Of a DNA stretch of 64,000 bases, positions 1-11,040 are shown one piece after another. Source of the stretch: Chamaecyparis obtusa. Lineage: Eukaryota > Streptophyta > Pinopsida > Cupressales > Cupressaceae. The DNA lies in NCBI GenBank assembly GCA_027943335.1, contig BSBK01007848.1:62001-126000 (forward strand). The letters run 5' to 3'. The stretch's first letter is position 1. The number at the start of each line of letters is the position of its first letter. The translations under genes and the position numbers were made by a program. The notes beneath the pieces were generated by a model. The model was not told the origin of the DNA and made no database searches. It saw only the letters and a program-made list of their open reading frames with translations.

Positions 1-612
1 AAAAGGATGTTGAGTTCCAAAAAGTTAATAACTTGCATTGATTTTCTGATTTGGAGTTTAACTGTTTCTTTTGAATATGCATAATAATTAAGAATTAAAT
101 AAATAAATAAAGTGATTTATCCTCAACTTAACTGATTTTTGAAATAAAATAATTAATTTATGGGTTAATTAACTATTTTACCAAACTTTTATTAAAAATT
201 ATATTATTAAATAATGACAACATGCTTTAATTAATTAAATAAGAATTTAATCAATTAAAGATAGGAATTTTGATTTATTGTCAAAATTAAATAATACAAT
301 TAATAATAGATATAATTAAATTTAATTAAACAATTAAGTGGCAAGATATTAAATCTAATTAATTAAATATGAAAATATTCAATTAATCAAACTTAGGATA
401 AATGTGATTTATTGCCAAATAATCATTAAATTAAACATAATTAAGATGATTAGGAATATTACTAGGAATATTCCCCGATTGAGAATTTAAGATAATCAAT
501 TATGATTCGATGATGTTTAGATGTGCCTTAGATTAGGACTTTGATGTCGATTTTGTTCGAATTGTCGATGTAGGAGATTAATGAACTTATAGCCCATTTT
601 TGGGGTATTACA
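1..612 (-). repeat. 3' LTR of the minus-strand gypsy element, truncated by window start
   Basis: This is identical in length to 9987-10598 with 8 base differences (about 98.7 percent identity). It ends on the plus strand in ATTACA, which is TGTAAT at the LTR start in the element's own direction. About 632 bases of this LTR, by comparison with the complete copy, lie left of the window. Confidence 0.93.
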
Positions 613-627
613 TTTTGCCCCTCTTTG
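613..627 (-). other. Polypurine tract of the minus-strand gypsy element
   Basis: Read on the minus strand this is CAAAGAGGGGCAAAA directly followed by the LTR start TGTAAT. That is the expected plus-strand priming site for a retrotransposon oriented right to left, and it fixes the orientation. Confidence 0.8.
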
Positions 628-3043
628 AATTACTATGCGAAGCGCAGTGGTTCAAAGATAGTCTGTGTTTGATAGAGATATGAAACTGATTCAAAAGATA
701 AACCGATCTCAAGATAGAAACCAATTGAGAGATATTGAGATAGGAGGTCCTGAATGACCAGAGATAATGTTCACTATAGCAGAAAATAAACCTATGATTG
801 TGAAAAAGTGTCAAAACACCTGATTCTAAACCTTAGGATTGATAAGAAGTGAGTGACCCGTTCTAGACTCGATTGTCTTAGCAGAACTACCAGGTATCAC
901 ATTCGAATCCTTCAGTTGCTGAAGAACCAAGGAAAGAACACTATGATCTGATGGTTACAAAAACTAATACAGTTTACAAGATTAGGAGAATACCAGATTG
1001 ATATGGATCGATGAATCTGATATGCCCCAAGTGATGATAGATTTGCCCCGAGCGATGAGGACTTTTTTTTTATGAATCAGTAACTAGACGGGATTGTTTG
1101 TATTGATTACTGATGAAAGATATTGATAGATTTGATCGATAGAATTTGATTTACAAACTTTGAATGATGTGCAATACCATGCCCCCTTCGGGATTAAAAT
1201 TGAAATCTGACAAGAAAAGTCAACGTTATAGTTTAGAAGCATGTTAATTGATTTGAGAAGTGTGGTGAAACACATTCAAGAACACATTCTGCATCGTTGG
1301 AAGGTCCCAAAAGACCAAGTTTGACTAGGTTTGACCATGAGTTGACCATGGTTGACCAAGTTGAAATTTTGATAGTGTGATGTAAGATAATCAATTAAGT
1401 TGAATACTAGATTTCTGTGATGATTGAAGGTTGATTATGCAAGAAATTAATAATATGAATGATCTCAGATTTGAATTTTGATCCCGAAAAAGGATTCTAC
1501 TTGCTATTTCATTGGAGGAACCTTCGTGTGAGATGCAGTTCTTGTTAGACTTGAAGATGCGATTTGAAGAATCATTTAAGCATTGAAGTTCGTTTAATCA
1601 TTGTGAGATCATGCAAACATGCAAAATGCAATGAGACATGCAAAATGAAATGCAACCTAAGACCTAGGACCTAGTCACTGATCATATGTCGATTTGTTAT
1701 CATCATTGAACTTTTAGGTAACCAGATAAATCAATACAATGCCCACTAGCCATGAAACCATAGACATATGAATATCGATTTGTATGCGCAAGAATCAATA
1801 CAACACCCACTGGTCAACAACCATGGATATATGAATATTGATTTTGTTTTTGAAATGTCGGATTAGATATAAGCACCAAGGCACAAGCGCCAGGATGACT
1901 TGAATATCATGTCCATTTTGATATAGAAATTTGTACAAGCATCAAAACATAAACGTTGTGATGACCTGAGTATGCCTTGCGTTAAAAACACATCAAACAG
2001 CTAAGAGATCATTCTAAATCCAATGTGAATTACCCGCAGTGACCCTTTATCGTTCACATCCTTAGGCAAGATTGCATTCCACAGTAGGAGAAAGAACTTA
2101 CTCAAAAAGACAATAGTTAGATCAAACTTCCTTGAATTTTCTGGGTATCAATGGTCGAGGTACGCATGGCCATCCAATTCGAGATAGAGGCTCTTACAGT
2201 CAGACACCATTTCAATCCAGAATTTCCAAAGTTATTAGATTTCACATACGAGTAGAAAACAAAGAAAAGATTATGCCCCCAGTCATCACTCTCTAAATCC
2301 GATAAAGGACATCATTGAAGAGCTCGAAGGGACACAATATGCAAAAATCTCAATGCAAATCAGTAAGCATACAAGGAGATAAAAGCATGTAAAAAGCATA
2401 GATTGTTTTCAGTTTGAGTTTGATGTTTGATTGCGTTGTTATAAATGCAAAATCCTTTCTGGAGACGAGACAGACTGACTGACTCAACTGGAAGCTTCAA
2501 AGGACTCTGACTGGATAGGAAACGTCTAAGATACATTGGAGGCCATAGGATATGACATTGATTGCCCCCAAATTTGAACATTGATAAGATACAGACGCTT
2601 GAGCTGATTGGTGTACAGACCGACTTATTGAAACCAGGATATGCAGAAATAAACCGGGAGATATGTACAACTAAAGCAAGACTGAAAGTTGGGAAAGACC
2701 AAGATTGTGCTGATAGATGGAGCATTTTGGAACAAGTGGCGCCTGTTTGCCAGGTTTTCACCATCTTGGTAGAGATTCTATTTTTGCTACCAAGGCGCCT
2801 GTTTCCAAGTTTTCACCAAGGCACTTTTTCTTCTTTTTTCATTTTTTTTTTGTATTTTTTCATTTTTTCAATTTTTTTAAATTTTTGATATTTTTTCAAT
2901 TTTTTTGAATTTTTGATATTTTTTGATTTTTTTGTGAATCATCAAGGCGCCTATTGCTAGGTTTTCACCAAGATGTTCATTTTTTCAAGACTTTTTCTGA
3001 TTTTTAAGATTTTTTTAGGATATTTTACCAAGCACTGAATGCC
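628..3043. other. Non-coding 3' internal region of the gypsy element
   Basis: No frame here resembles a protein. The stretch holds a T-rich tract at 2820-2940 and several copies of a GCGCCTGTTT..AGTTTTCACCAAGG-type direct repeat (about 2738, 2793 and 2943, with two further diverged copies near 4150-4205 upstream of the integrase remnant). The repeats and the T tract suggest replication slippage in a non-coding tail. Confidence 0.6.
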
Positions 3044-3493
3044 TTAGGCATAAAATTTCTTTAGATGGAGAACGTTGATTGGTTCTCGGAGCTGTTCTCC
3101 TTCAGTCATTGAGAGTTGATAAGCACCAGAGCCAAAAGTAGTAGTGATTACAAAGGGACCCAGCCAATTGGGTTTGAACTTCCCCTTGCGTTCTCGATGT
3201 GATTGATTTTTAGGATTTTCTCTCAACACTAGATCGCCAACCTGAAATTCTCTATGTCTGACTTTCTTGTTGTAGCCTCTAGACATTCTTTTCTGATATA
3301 CTCTGAGATGATCATACGCTGCTTGCCTGCGCTCATCTAGTAATTCTAGTTCTTGTAACCTAGACACTCTGTAGTCTTCATTAGTGACAAGTCCATGCAT
3401 TCTGATTCTGAGTGATGGGATTTCAACCTCAATAGGTAGTACCGCTTCAAACCCATAAACTAAAGCGAAAGGTGTAGCCCCAGTAGGTGTTCT
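3044..3493 (-). pseudogene. Integrase C-terminal fragment (Ty3/gypsy, Tat/Athila-like)
   Basis: The minus frame from 3493 reads TPTGATPFALVYGFEAVLP and then continues through a charged helical segment into a beta-rich end with GDLVLRENPKN, GPFVITTTFGSGAYQL and a terminal INVLHLKKFYA. This is the part of a retrotransposon integrase that follows the catalytic core: the end of the core, then the DNA-binding C-terminal domain. The zinc-binding domain and all catalytic residues are absent. The homology stops abruptly where a GATACTGATTCT-like simple repeat begins (3490-3600). It is a deletion remnant, not a working enzyme. Confidence 0.88.
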
Positions 3494-3600
3494 GATACTT
3501 GTTCTGATATTGATTCTGATATTTGATTCTGATACTGATTTTGATACTGGTTCTGATACTGATTCTGATACTAATTATGATAATTGTTCTGATATTGGTA
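3490..3600. repeat. Degenerate TTCTGATA-type simple repeat at integrase breakpoint
   Basis: About ten imperfect copies of a 6-12-bp motif (TTCTGATA / GATACTGATTCT). The repeat lies exactly where the integrase similarity ends. Beyond it (3600-3700) the minus frame again looks unlike pol. Confidence 0.8.
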
Positions 3601-4368
3601 TACTTGATAGCATCTTTTTCCATTTGCAAACTCCCAAGCAAGATCATATCATGCAGTCCCAATGTCTAGCAAGGTGGAGAACAAGAGGGATTAGCAAGCT
3701 AGTGGAAGAGATGGAAGATAAGAGAATGAAGGAGAATGAAGGGAAGAAATCCTCAAGGGAAAACTCCTCAAGAATACTCAAGCTAGGGAAAAATCATCAT
3801 GTAAAGCATATTTGGATAAGTAGGGAAAGGCTAGTATAGGATAAGTCACAAAAGCATAGTGCAAGAGCAGGAAAGAATGCAATCCAAAGGAGTAGACATG
3901 TCAAGAGGCTTCATAGCACTGTGTTTTACTCTTTCTTTCTTTTTTTATTAGATCAAGACCAAAGGGGAAAAGGATAGCGATAGGCGAAAATGAATGGAGG
4001 AAGATGGATATGAAGGCTAAACATGGAAGGAATGAAAGCAAGATCATCATAAGATAGCTCACAAAATAGTTAAATATTCGTGTATAGATCAACATTGTCA
4101 AGATCAAAGAGAGAAGATGGAATGGATGAAATATGTAGAAGAACTACGCATGATGCCTGATTGCCAGGTTTTCATCATGGTGCCTGTTTCCAAGTTTTCA
4201 CCAAGGCACATTTTCAATTTTATTTTATTTTATTTTTTGGAAGAAGGCAAGCTTTTTAGATAATGCTCCTTGAAAGGATAAACCATGATATGCCAAGGAT
4301 TCAAAATGATATGCTCAAAGATGCTGATAGGGAAAGGAACATGGAAGAGAAAAATGGAGGATATGGTT

Positions 4369-6624
4369 TTATGTAAAGCAAGTGAGGTTGGAAGATAGGA
4401 GGAATAGGCAAATGAGGAAAAAGGATAGAAGGTAGAAGGTTAATGAATGGAAGGATTGTGAAAGGGTAGATGGAAAGGAAGGCAAGATCAACGTAAACAC
4501 ACACCTTGAAGGGTGGCGAGAGGGTGGAGGAAATGTGAATGAAGGAATATGTGAAGGAATATGGTGAATGGATAGTAGAGGTTGAGGTTTGGGCACGTGA
4601 AATGGAAAAATATTTTTGGAAGGAGATGTAGTGGAAGCCTTTGGAAGCTTGAATGTCAATTTCACTTTTTTCTCAACACCAGACTCTTTCAAGAGAGACT
4701 TTGGAATCCATATAGCCGTAGGCTTTTTATTTCTTTTTGATGATCTAGAGAGAATATCTTCAATGATGGATTTTGGAACCCATACTTGTCTTGTAGTTTT
4801 TTTCTTAGATATCTCTTTTGACTTTATGTTTCCATGTCTATTAAAGGAGACATGGTGATCTTCTTTTTTTGATGGATTCTTGCATTGCTTCTTTTTCTTG
4901 TATTGAACATTCAAGTTACTTCCAAAAGACTTGGGATTTGTGGAAGAGGGAGGATATGACTGGTTTAGATGGGTGGGTGGATGAAAAGGATTCAAGGGTA
5001 TGCATCTATGTTGATCTTGAGGAAAGATGGGAGATGGAGGTATGTAAGGACCCAAGATGGATGGCGAATTAGGAGAGTTAGGAGGGGAAAGTGAAGGGAC
5101 ATAAGGACCCAAGATGGAAGGAAGGCGTGAAGATCTTTGTAGTGGTGGAAGAGGTCCAAGGATGGAAGTGGAAGACGCAAAAGGATAATCAATAAGTTCA
5201 TCAGCATCTATATGACAACCAAGGATATCAGCATCTTTAGAGTGAGCACTAGAATTTTCAATAGAATCGTGGACATCTTGAATATGAGCACCTTCTTTGA
5301 TAGGATTGTTCAAAGCTTGCAAAGACTTAGGAAGAGTAGAAAGTGGAAATGAACATGGAGTGGTAGAACAAGAAGATGGAAGACTTTGATCTTGACAAGG
5401 ATCTTTGGAAAGCATAAGCGTATAATTTTTCTCTTGATTTTCAATAGGCTCAACATTGGAAGTAACAACACCATTTTCAACAACCTTAATGGAAGTATCA
5501 TCTTTGGAAAGCACAAGTGTAGTAAGGTTATTTTGATTGTCAATAAGCTCATCAGTGTAAGTAGTAGCTTGATCTTGCTTAGGAGAAGACTTAAGACATG
5601 GTGGAGTGCATGAAAAAGGGTCTACAGGATCAAAAGAACCATGAAGCGGATAAGAGACATCGGGAAAAGGAGTGGATGACATGGAGGGTTCTTGATCTTG
5701 ATCTTTCTTTATGTTCTTTTCTTTATCATTTTTAGAGTCCTCTTGACATGGAGACACTTCTAAAGACAAGCAAGCATGTTGGAATGGTATGGAAGACTGT
5801 TGCAGAGATGGTGAAGGACCAGCTGAAGTAGGCATTGTAGCGCATAAAGGCTTAGGCTCTTTAGGTTTATCATTATTGAAAGTATTTGCAGCCAAGTGAA
5901 GGTTAGCTTGAGTTTCTTTAAGAGGTAGCCCTGGAGGATAACTATAGGGAACCACATGAAAAGTATCAAGGCTTGTGTCGGATGAAGGTTCTGTGAAAGA
6001 TTTGAAAGACTCGGAAGCTTTAAGAAATGTACGGGTATTGGAGGAAGTAGGGGATGGAAGGGAACCATCACAAGACAAAGGTCCAACATTAACATGATCT
6101 TCCTTGAGAGTGTAATCTTTATTTTCAGCCTGAGAGTTCTTAGAGGAAAGATCCTTGTAGTATTTACTTTTGTAATCAGCATGAAAAACTTTCTCTTCCC
6201 CAAGTGAAGTAGATGTGTCATCTAGGTATTGTGCATAGAAATCGTCAAAGTCTCTTTCATAATCAGAATCATATGGATCACCCTCACGATCTATCCAATG
6301 TGACGGCCCATTTGTAGTAAGCAGGAATGAATGATGAGGAGGACTCTTAGGAACAGAGGTGTCATAGGTATCATTACATTGTCTGTCGTCATAGTCATCA
6401 GAGTCTCCAAAGCTAGATGTGTCACTCTCCGTGGAAGAGGTATCATATTGCTTAAATTTTTTTCAGGGGCATGGTGACATGTACAAGTCTTTATCAAATG
6501 GAAAAGAGTATAGAGGTTCCTTTTCTTTCTCAAGTTTGTCAAGCTGGACTTGCATAGCTTGCAGCTGCTTCATCATAGCGGCGATCAGAATTTCTTCCTC
6601 ATGTGTACTGATTCTTTGAGACAT
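4369..6624 (-). pseudogene. Long low-complexity ORF of the non-autonomous gypsy element (gag- or ORF1-like, function unknown)
   Basis: From an ATG at 6624 (MSQRISTHEEEIL...) the minus frame runs about 750 codons to a stop at 4369, interrupted by one TGA at 6463-6465. The N-terminus is a probable coiled coil (KQLQAMQVQLDKLEKEKE). The middle is acidic and Ser/Pro/Asp-rich. Then come a repeated ILGP(Y/L)xP motif and a basic block with two similar units, TRQVWVPKSIIEDIL and TAIWIPKSLLKES. The last 50 residues are hydrophobic and may be readthrough of non-coding sequence. No zinc knuckle, protease or polymerase motif is visible. Tat/Ogre-type elements can carry an extra ORF before gag, and this may be such a protein left after deletion of gag-pol. 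That is inference. It could also be a captured host fragment. Confidence 0.5.
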
Positions 6625-6689
6625 GTGTACTAATTCTCAATAGCTACTGATTTGTTCTTGACACAATGGTATTTTTGACAGATTCTGGA

Positions 6690-6995
6690 ACTAGGCTGGA
6701 AACATTGGATATCTTGCAATTTGACAATTTCTGACAACTCTCTCAAATTTTTCCAAACGACACTCTACAGACTCATACGACACTAGGTAGTCTATGAAAC
6801 GACAGTTGCTAAACTCGTACGACAGTTGGGTAGCAATGAAATGACAGTTGACAAAACTCGTACGACAGTTGCTAACAGGGTTTTGACTTTCTTGAATTTG
6901 CTGGTTTGAAAACTCGTATGACACTGGGTTCTCAATCGTACGACAAATGGGCAATATTGAAATGACACTTGACAAAACTCGTATGACTGTCTAAC
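6690..6995. repeat. Degenerate tandem repeat with CGTACGACAGTTG motif
   Basis: Seven or so copies of ACTCGTACGACAGTTG or its variants (CGTATGACACTGG, GAAATGACAGTTGAC) occur at 30-40-bp spacing in the leader of the gypsy element. The minus translation shows repeated SYEFSN. It is probably a non-coding minisatellite. Confidence 0.65.
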
Positions 6996-9331
6996 TTCCT
7001 GAAATGAATTTTGACTCCAGAAAAGATTTTACGTCAATTTTTGCAAAATTTAGGGTCTTTAGTTTTGGATTGTTTGCAAATTGTACTGTCCAAATTTTGA
7101 AAGTTATACCAGATTTGATCATTTTTAATAGCCAAGTAGATAAATAAGCATGCAGAACAGTAAGCAAGTGATTCCAAGCATGTCTGAAAATAATGAACAA
7201 GGGAAAAAGCAACCTTGCGCATGAACAATCAAGTGACCAAATTGTGCTAATCCCTGAGAGTACTAATTGTGTATGTTCTGAAAAGTTTTGCAATAACACA
7301 CATATACCTGAAAATGAAAAATTGGCCTCTCTAGTGTTTTTAGTAATGGTTCGACTCTGCAACTTTTATGATTCAAAGAGGTGAACTCCAATCCCAGCGC
7401 ACCAGGGTTTTGACACAGTCCGAGAACTTAATCTTCAAGAGCTGCTAGGGAGATCTGACAACCCAACAATGAACCATACCCAAGGAGATTTCTTCCACAA
7501 GGACATTTATATAGCGGCTGTCACTACCATGGCAAAAATGGCTATTACCGTTTGAGGTTCCGTCAATGCAGTTTTCCCTGTGAAGGGATTATCCGCTACG
7601 GTTAACCCTCTCTAAAGATGACTCACAATAGTATACCACAAGGGGACTTGGCTCCAGATTCAAGGTTTTAACACCTCTTCACTTTTAACCCAAACAAAGC
7701 AAGCAGATTAATCCGACACGCTAAGACAAAGTTTTGTTCCACCAAGGTCTGTGATATCAACTCCACGTGATCTATCAACCTCTTCGGGGAGAGAATGTAT
7801 CAATCAATAAAAGAAGACACACTAACCAATTTTGATTCACCAAAGCTCATGATATCAACCCTATGTGATCATTCAACCTCTCCGGAGAGAGAATGTGTCG
7901 ATCAATAAGAGAAGATGCACTAACCAAGTTGAATGTGAAACGCACTAAGTATCCTCCCTACCTACAAGGATTCTATCGTCAAGAAGGATTTCACTGGGAA
8001 TCCAATCTCTCAAGAATCACGAATAGTGTTCATAGGGCCTAATTACTATGTGAGCACAGATGTATGTTCCGAAAGTAAATTTACCAAAAGCATCCAAAAA
8101 GTAGAAAGAGGAACACTTAACGCTTAAAGCGAATATGAGATGAGTCCACAAAGTGGAACACTTAACACCTCACACAAGCTAAAAATGAGTCCCCAACTTA
8201 GAAAATAAGTGAGTTCCTAAAAGCACAAAAGGGTTGCCAAGTGGAACACTTAACGCTTCTGTCCTATTGACCCCTCCCCTTTATGGCGCTGAGATTGCAA
8301 CCACGGGGCGGAAATGAGGGGCCGGTGGATTAGCGAGTCCAATAACCCAAGATAGCAATCAAGATCAATCAAAAGTATCTAAGACTACTTAATGAATCCT
8401 TAAGGGGTCACAACCTACTATCAATTATGCAAGTGTGTAGAAATAGATAAAAGCATGAAAGGATGCACACAAGCCAGACACATAAGAGATTTATTTTAAG
8501 TCCAAATTGAAATGTTAATAGATGAAGGAGAATACCTTGGATCCTTGCAATGCGCTTAGTAGATTTTACCTGATTTTTAACAATTTTTGTTGAGCTTTTC
8601 CATGCAAGCAAGTGACAAACTCTCCAACAAGCAAACAAGCAAACAAGATATGCAAAATATATTCAACTTATGAAAACCATAGGGTTAGCTCTAAAAATTA
8701 ATTATTATCAATAATAATAACCAACAATTAACCCAAATGACAACTCATATCATTCATTGAACCATGTAAAAAAATAAGTGCATACCCATCACAAAACTTT
8801 ATTTTTTTTTCTGCATTTGACCTAGTCAACAAGATCTAATTTTTTTGATATGATTTTGGTCACAAAAATAGAAATTTAGAATAGAGACCCCTGCTAAAAA
8901 ATAGAGAGCTTTCCAAAAATGCAAAATTTTTAGAAAAATCTCTTCATTTGTGCCCTAGAGACCCGTTTTATCAAAATAGACTAGTTTTTATAAATTGACT
9001 ATTTGACCTATTATATCATGTCAAAATTTAAAATAAAAATAATGAACCCCCTATAGAATTTAAAGAGCTTTCTAAAAATATAAAAATTTCCAAAAAATAT
9101 GCTGATTTGCGTCAGATATTAATTTTTTCCAAAATTTGAAGAAAAAATTATTAAAAATTCAAAACATCTCAGAAAATTCTAAATTTTTTACTATAGCTTC
9201 TCTGATATGTCACCAACCTATAAAACAAATTTCAGACCAAAAATCCAAGCCTTTTGGGAGATAAAATTAAATCTTTGAAACTTTAGGGTTTTAGCTCTCA
9301 AAAAAATCAAAACCAGCATGCAAAAGTGGGT
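6996..9331. other. Non-coding leader of the gypsy element with internal duplications
   Basis: No protein-like frame is visible. There is a tandem duplication of about 98 bp (units beginning near 7740 and 7838, both with GATATCAA and TCAACCTC.. and GAGAGAATGT). A GGAACACTTAAC motif recurs near 8110, 8152 and 8240. A GC-richer block lies at 8270-8330. The rest, 8640-9330, is AT-rich. Lying between the primer-binding-like site and the first ORF in element direction, this is the 5' untranslated leader. Confidence 0.6.
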
Positions 9332-9350
9332 GGCCCCACGCTGGGTGCCA
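9332..9350 (-). other. Primer-binding-like site of the gypsy element
   Basis: On the minus strand it reads TGGCACCCAGCGTGGGGCC, four bases after the end of the right-hand LTR. The TGGC start and G-rich tail resemble the tRNA-complementary sites of Tat-type gypsy elements (often TGGCGCC...). The tRNA itself cannot be named from here. Confidence 0.7.
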
Positions 9351-9354
9351 GAAA

Positions 9355-10598
9355 TGTGTGTGTGAAAATTGTACCTGATCTATAGATACAACACTCAGTA
9401 AAACATTAGAGGTTAGCTATAATCAAAATCGTGCAAAATTGAAAGCTATCTAACCAAGCGATTTACTGCCTTCTAGTAGGTGCGAGATTAATGTTCTCAG
9501 ATTGTAATCGAGATCAGTGACCTAGATGACACCTAAATGAAAGATTTGAATGCAATTGATCTAGATATGAAATATGAATTCAATTAATCTATTTTTTTAA
9601 AAAATTTCTATGCAATAAGAATGATAAAAACTTGATATGAATCTATGCTATTGAAAACTGATATGCTATGCTAATCTAGAAATGATATGAAATATGAATG
9701 CAAAAATAAGATTGATCTCACAAAGATGTCGATTCGCAAGAGCTTTGATTCTTCAATTCCAATTCTCCAGCGTGATTGTGCAAAATATGAGATGATTTGT
9801 GAAGAGCTAAAGCCTTAATTTATAGAAATCCAGGGCTTTGGAGGTGCATGGGAAAAGCCATAAATCACTCAAATTAACTCATCTTGATTTTTGAGTTATC
9901 TGATCATGAAAGATAGTTAATTCTCAAAATCATGCAAAAATAACTTTTTAACTCAAATTAGAGTTTAGATCAACTTTTTGAACTCCAAAAGGATGTTGAG
10001 TTCCAAAAAGTCAATAACTTGCATTGATTTTCTGATTTGGAGTTTAACTGTTTCTTTTGAATATGCATAATAATTAAGAATTAAATAAATAAATAAAGTG
10101 ATTTATCCTCAACTCAACTGATTTTTGAAATAAAATAATTAATTTATGGGTTAATTAACTATTTTACCAAACTTTTATTAAAAATTATATTATTAAATAA
10201 TGACAACATGCTTTAATTAATTAAATAAGAATTTAATCAATTAAAGATAGGAATTTTGATTTATTGTCAAAATTAAATAATACAATTAATAATAGATATA
10301 ATTAAATTTAATTAAACAATTAAGTGGCAAGATATTAAATCTAATTAATTAAATATGAAAATATTCAATTAATCAAACTTAGGATAAATGTGATTTATTG
10401 CCAAATAATCATTAAATTAAAGATAATTAAGATGATTAGGAATATTAATAGGAATATTCCCCAATGCAGAATTTAAGATAATCAATTATGATTCGATGAT
10501 GTTTAGATGTGCCTTAGATTAGGACTTTGATGTCAATTTTGTTCGAATTGTCGATGTAGGAGATTAATGAACTTATAGCCCATTTTTGGGGTATTACA
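9355..10598 (-). repeat. 5' LTR of the minus-strand gypsy element (complete, 1244 bp)
   Basis: The right portion is the direct partner of 1-612. On the plus strand it begins TGTGTGTGTG at 9355, next to the primer-binding-like site, and ends ATTACA at 10598. The left limit is inferred from the TG start and the distance to the primer site, because the matching part of the other LTR is outside the window. Confidence 0.85.
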
Positions 10599-11040
10599 CT
10601 AGGTAGCCATGCTTTCTTGCCTTTATCTCGATAGTCTTGGTTGTCTCTATTACTTCTTGTTCGGTTACCTCTGTGATCTCGTTAATATCTTCTGTCATTC
10701 TTTCTTTCATTGGATCTTTCACTTTTCTTTTCATCATTTTTCTTTTCAAGACATCTTACAACAATATGACCAATCTCTTTGCAATTAAAACATATCAAGG
10801 GTAGTTTACCTCTATATCTCCCTTTGCCCTTTTGTAGCCTTATAGTCATTAATGTCTCAAGTTCATCAAGGTCATCTTCTTCATTTTCATCATCACTTTC
10901 ATTTCTTATCATATGTCTGTTGCTTGACTTTCCAATTTTCAAGGATGACATAAATGTAGATTCTACTGTAGGTAAAATATTGTTTTCATAGTTATTTAGC
11001 TCAAATGCAGTCAATCTACCTTGAGATCAGACAATCAAGT
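10599..11040 (-). pseudogene. Ty1/copia Gag fragment with zinc knuckle
   Basis: The minus frame reads RLTAFELNNYENN, an acidic stretch, then CFNCKEIGHIVVRCLEKK (a CX2CX4HX4C retroviral-type zinc knuckle), followed by a basic RS-rich tail. After a TAA near 10682 the frame continues as RDHRGNRTRSNRDN and is cut at 10598 by the gypsy LTR. This is the C-terminal half of a copia nucleocapsid that binds element RNA. Protease and pol would lie to the left, beyond the inserted gypsy element and outside the window. Upstream of about 11040 the Gag similarity fades. Confidence 0.78.

Larger units (their letters stand above)
1..10598 (-). mobile_element. Non-autonomous Ty3/gypsy-type LTR retrotransposon (left end outside window)
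   Basis: Two direct repeats bound this element: 1-612 matches 9987-10598 without any indel and with 8 substitutions. On the minus strand a purine-rich tract precedes the left LTR (613-627) and a primer-binding-like site follows the right LTR (9332-9350), so the element reads right to left. Inside, only the C-terminal part of an integrase survives (3044-3493). Where gag, protease, reverse transcriptase and RNase H should lie there is a long low-complexity reading frame (4369-6624) and non-coding sequence. The integrase wording (an ATPF..VYG.EAVLP.E..IPS-type stretch) is of the Tat/Athila-like gypsy group. The element must have been mobilised in trans if it moved in this form. Similarity of the LTRs indicates a recent insertion. 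The target-site duplication cannot be checked because the left end is missing. Confidence 0.85.

Noticed and set aside
2360..2908. Overlapping frames on both strands around 2360-2908
   Set aside because: They consist of T-rich tracts and direct repeats in the non-coding tail of the gypsy element. The translation is low-complexity Phe runs.
3490..3600. Possible CRISPR-like or regulatory repeat array
   Set aside because: The units are too short and degenerate, there are no spacers, and the sequence is eukaryotic. It is a simple-sequence repeat.
9332..9350. Possible tRNA gene fragment
   Set aside because: Position and orientation relative to the LTR show it is the element's primer-binding-like site.
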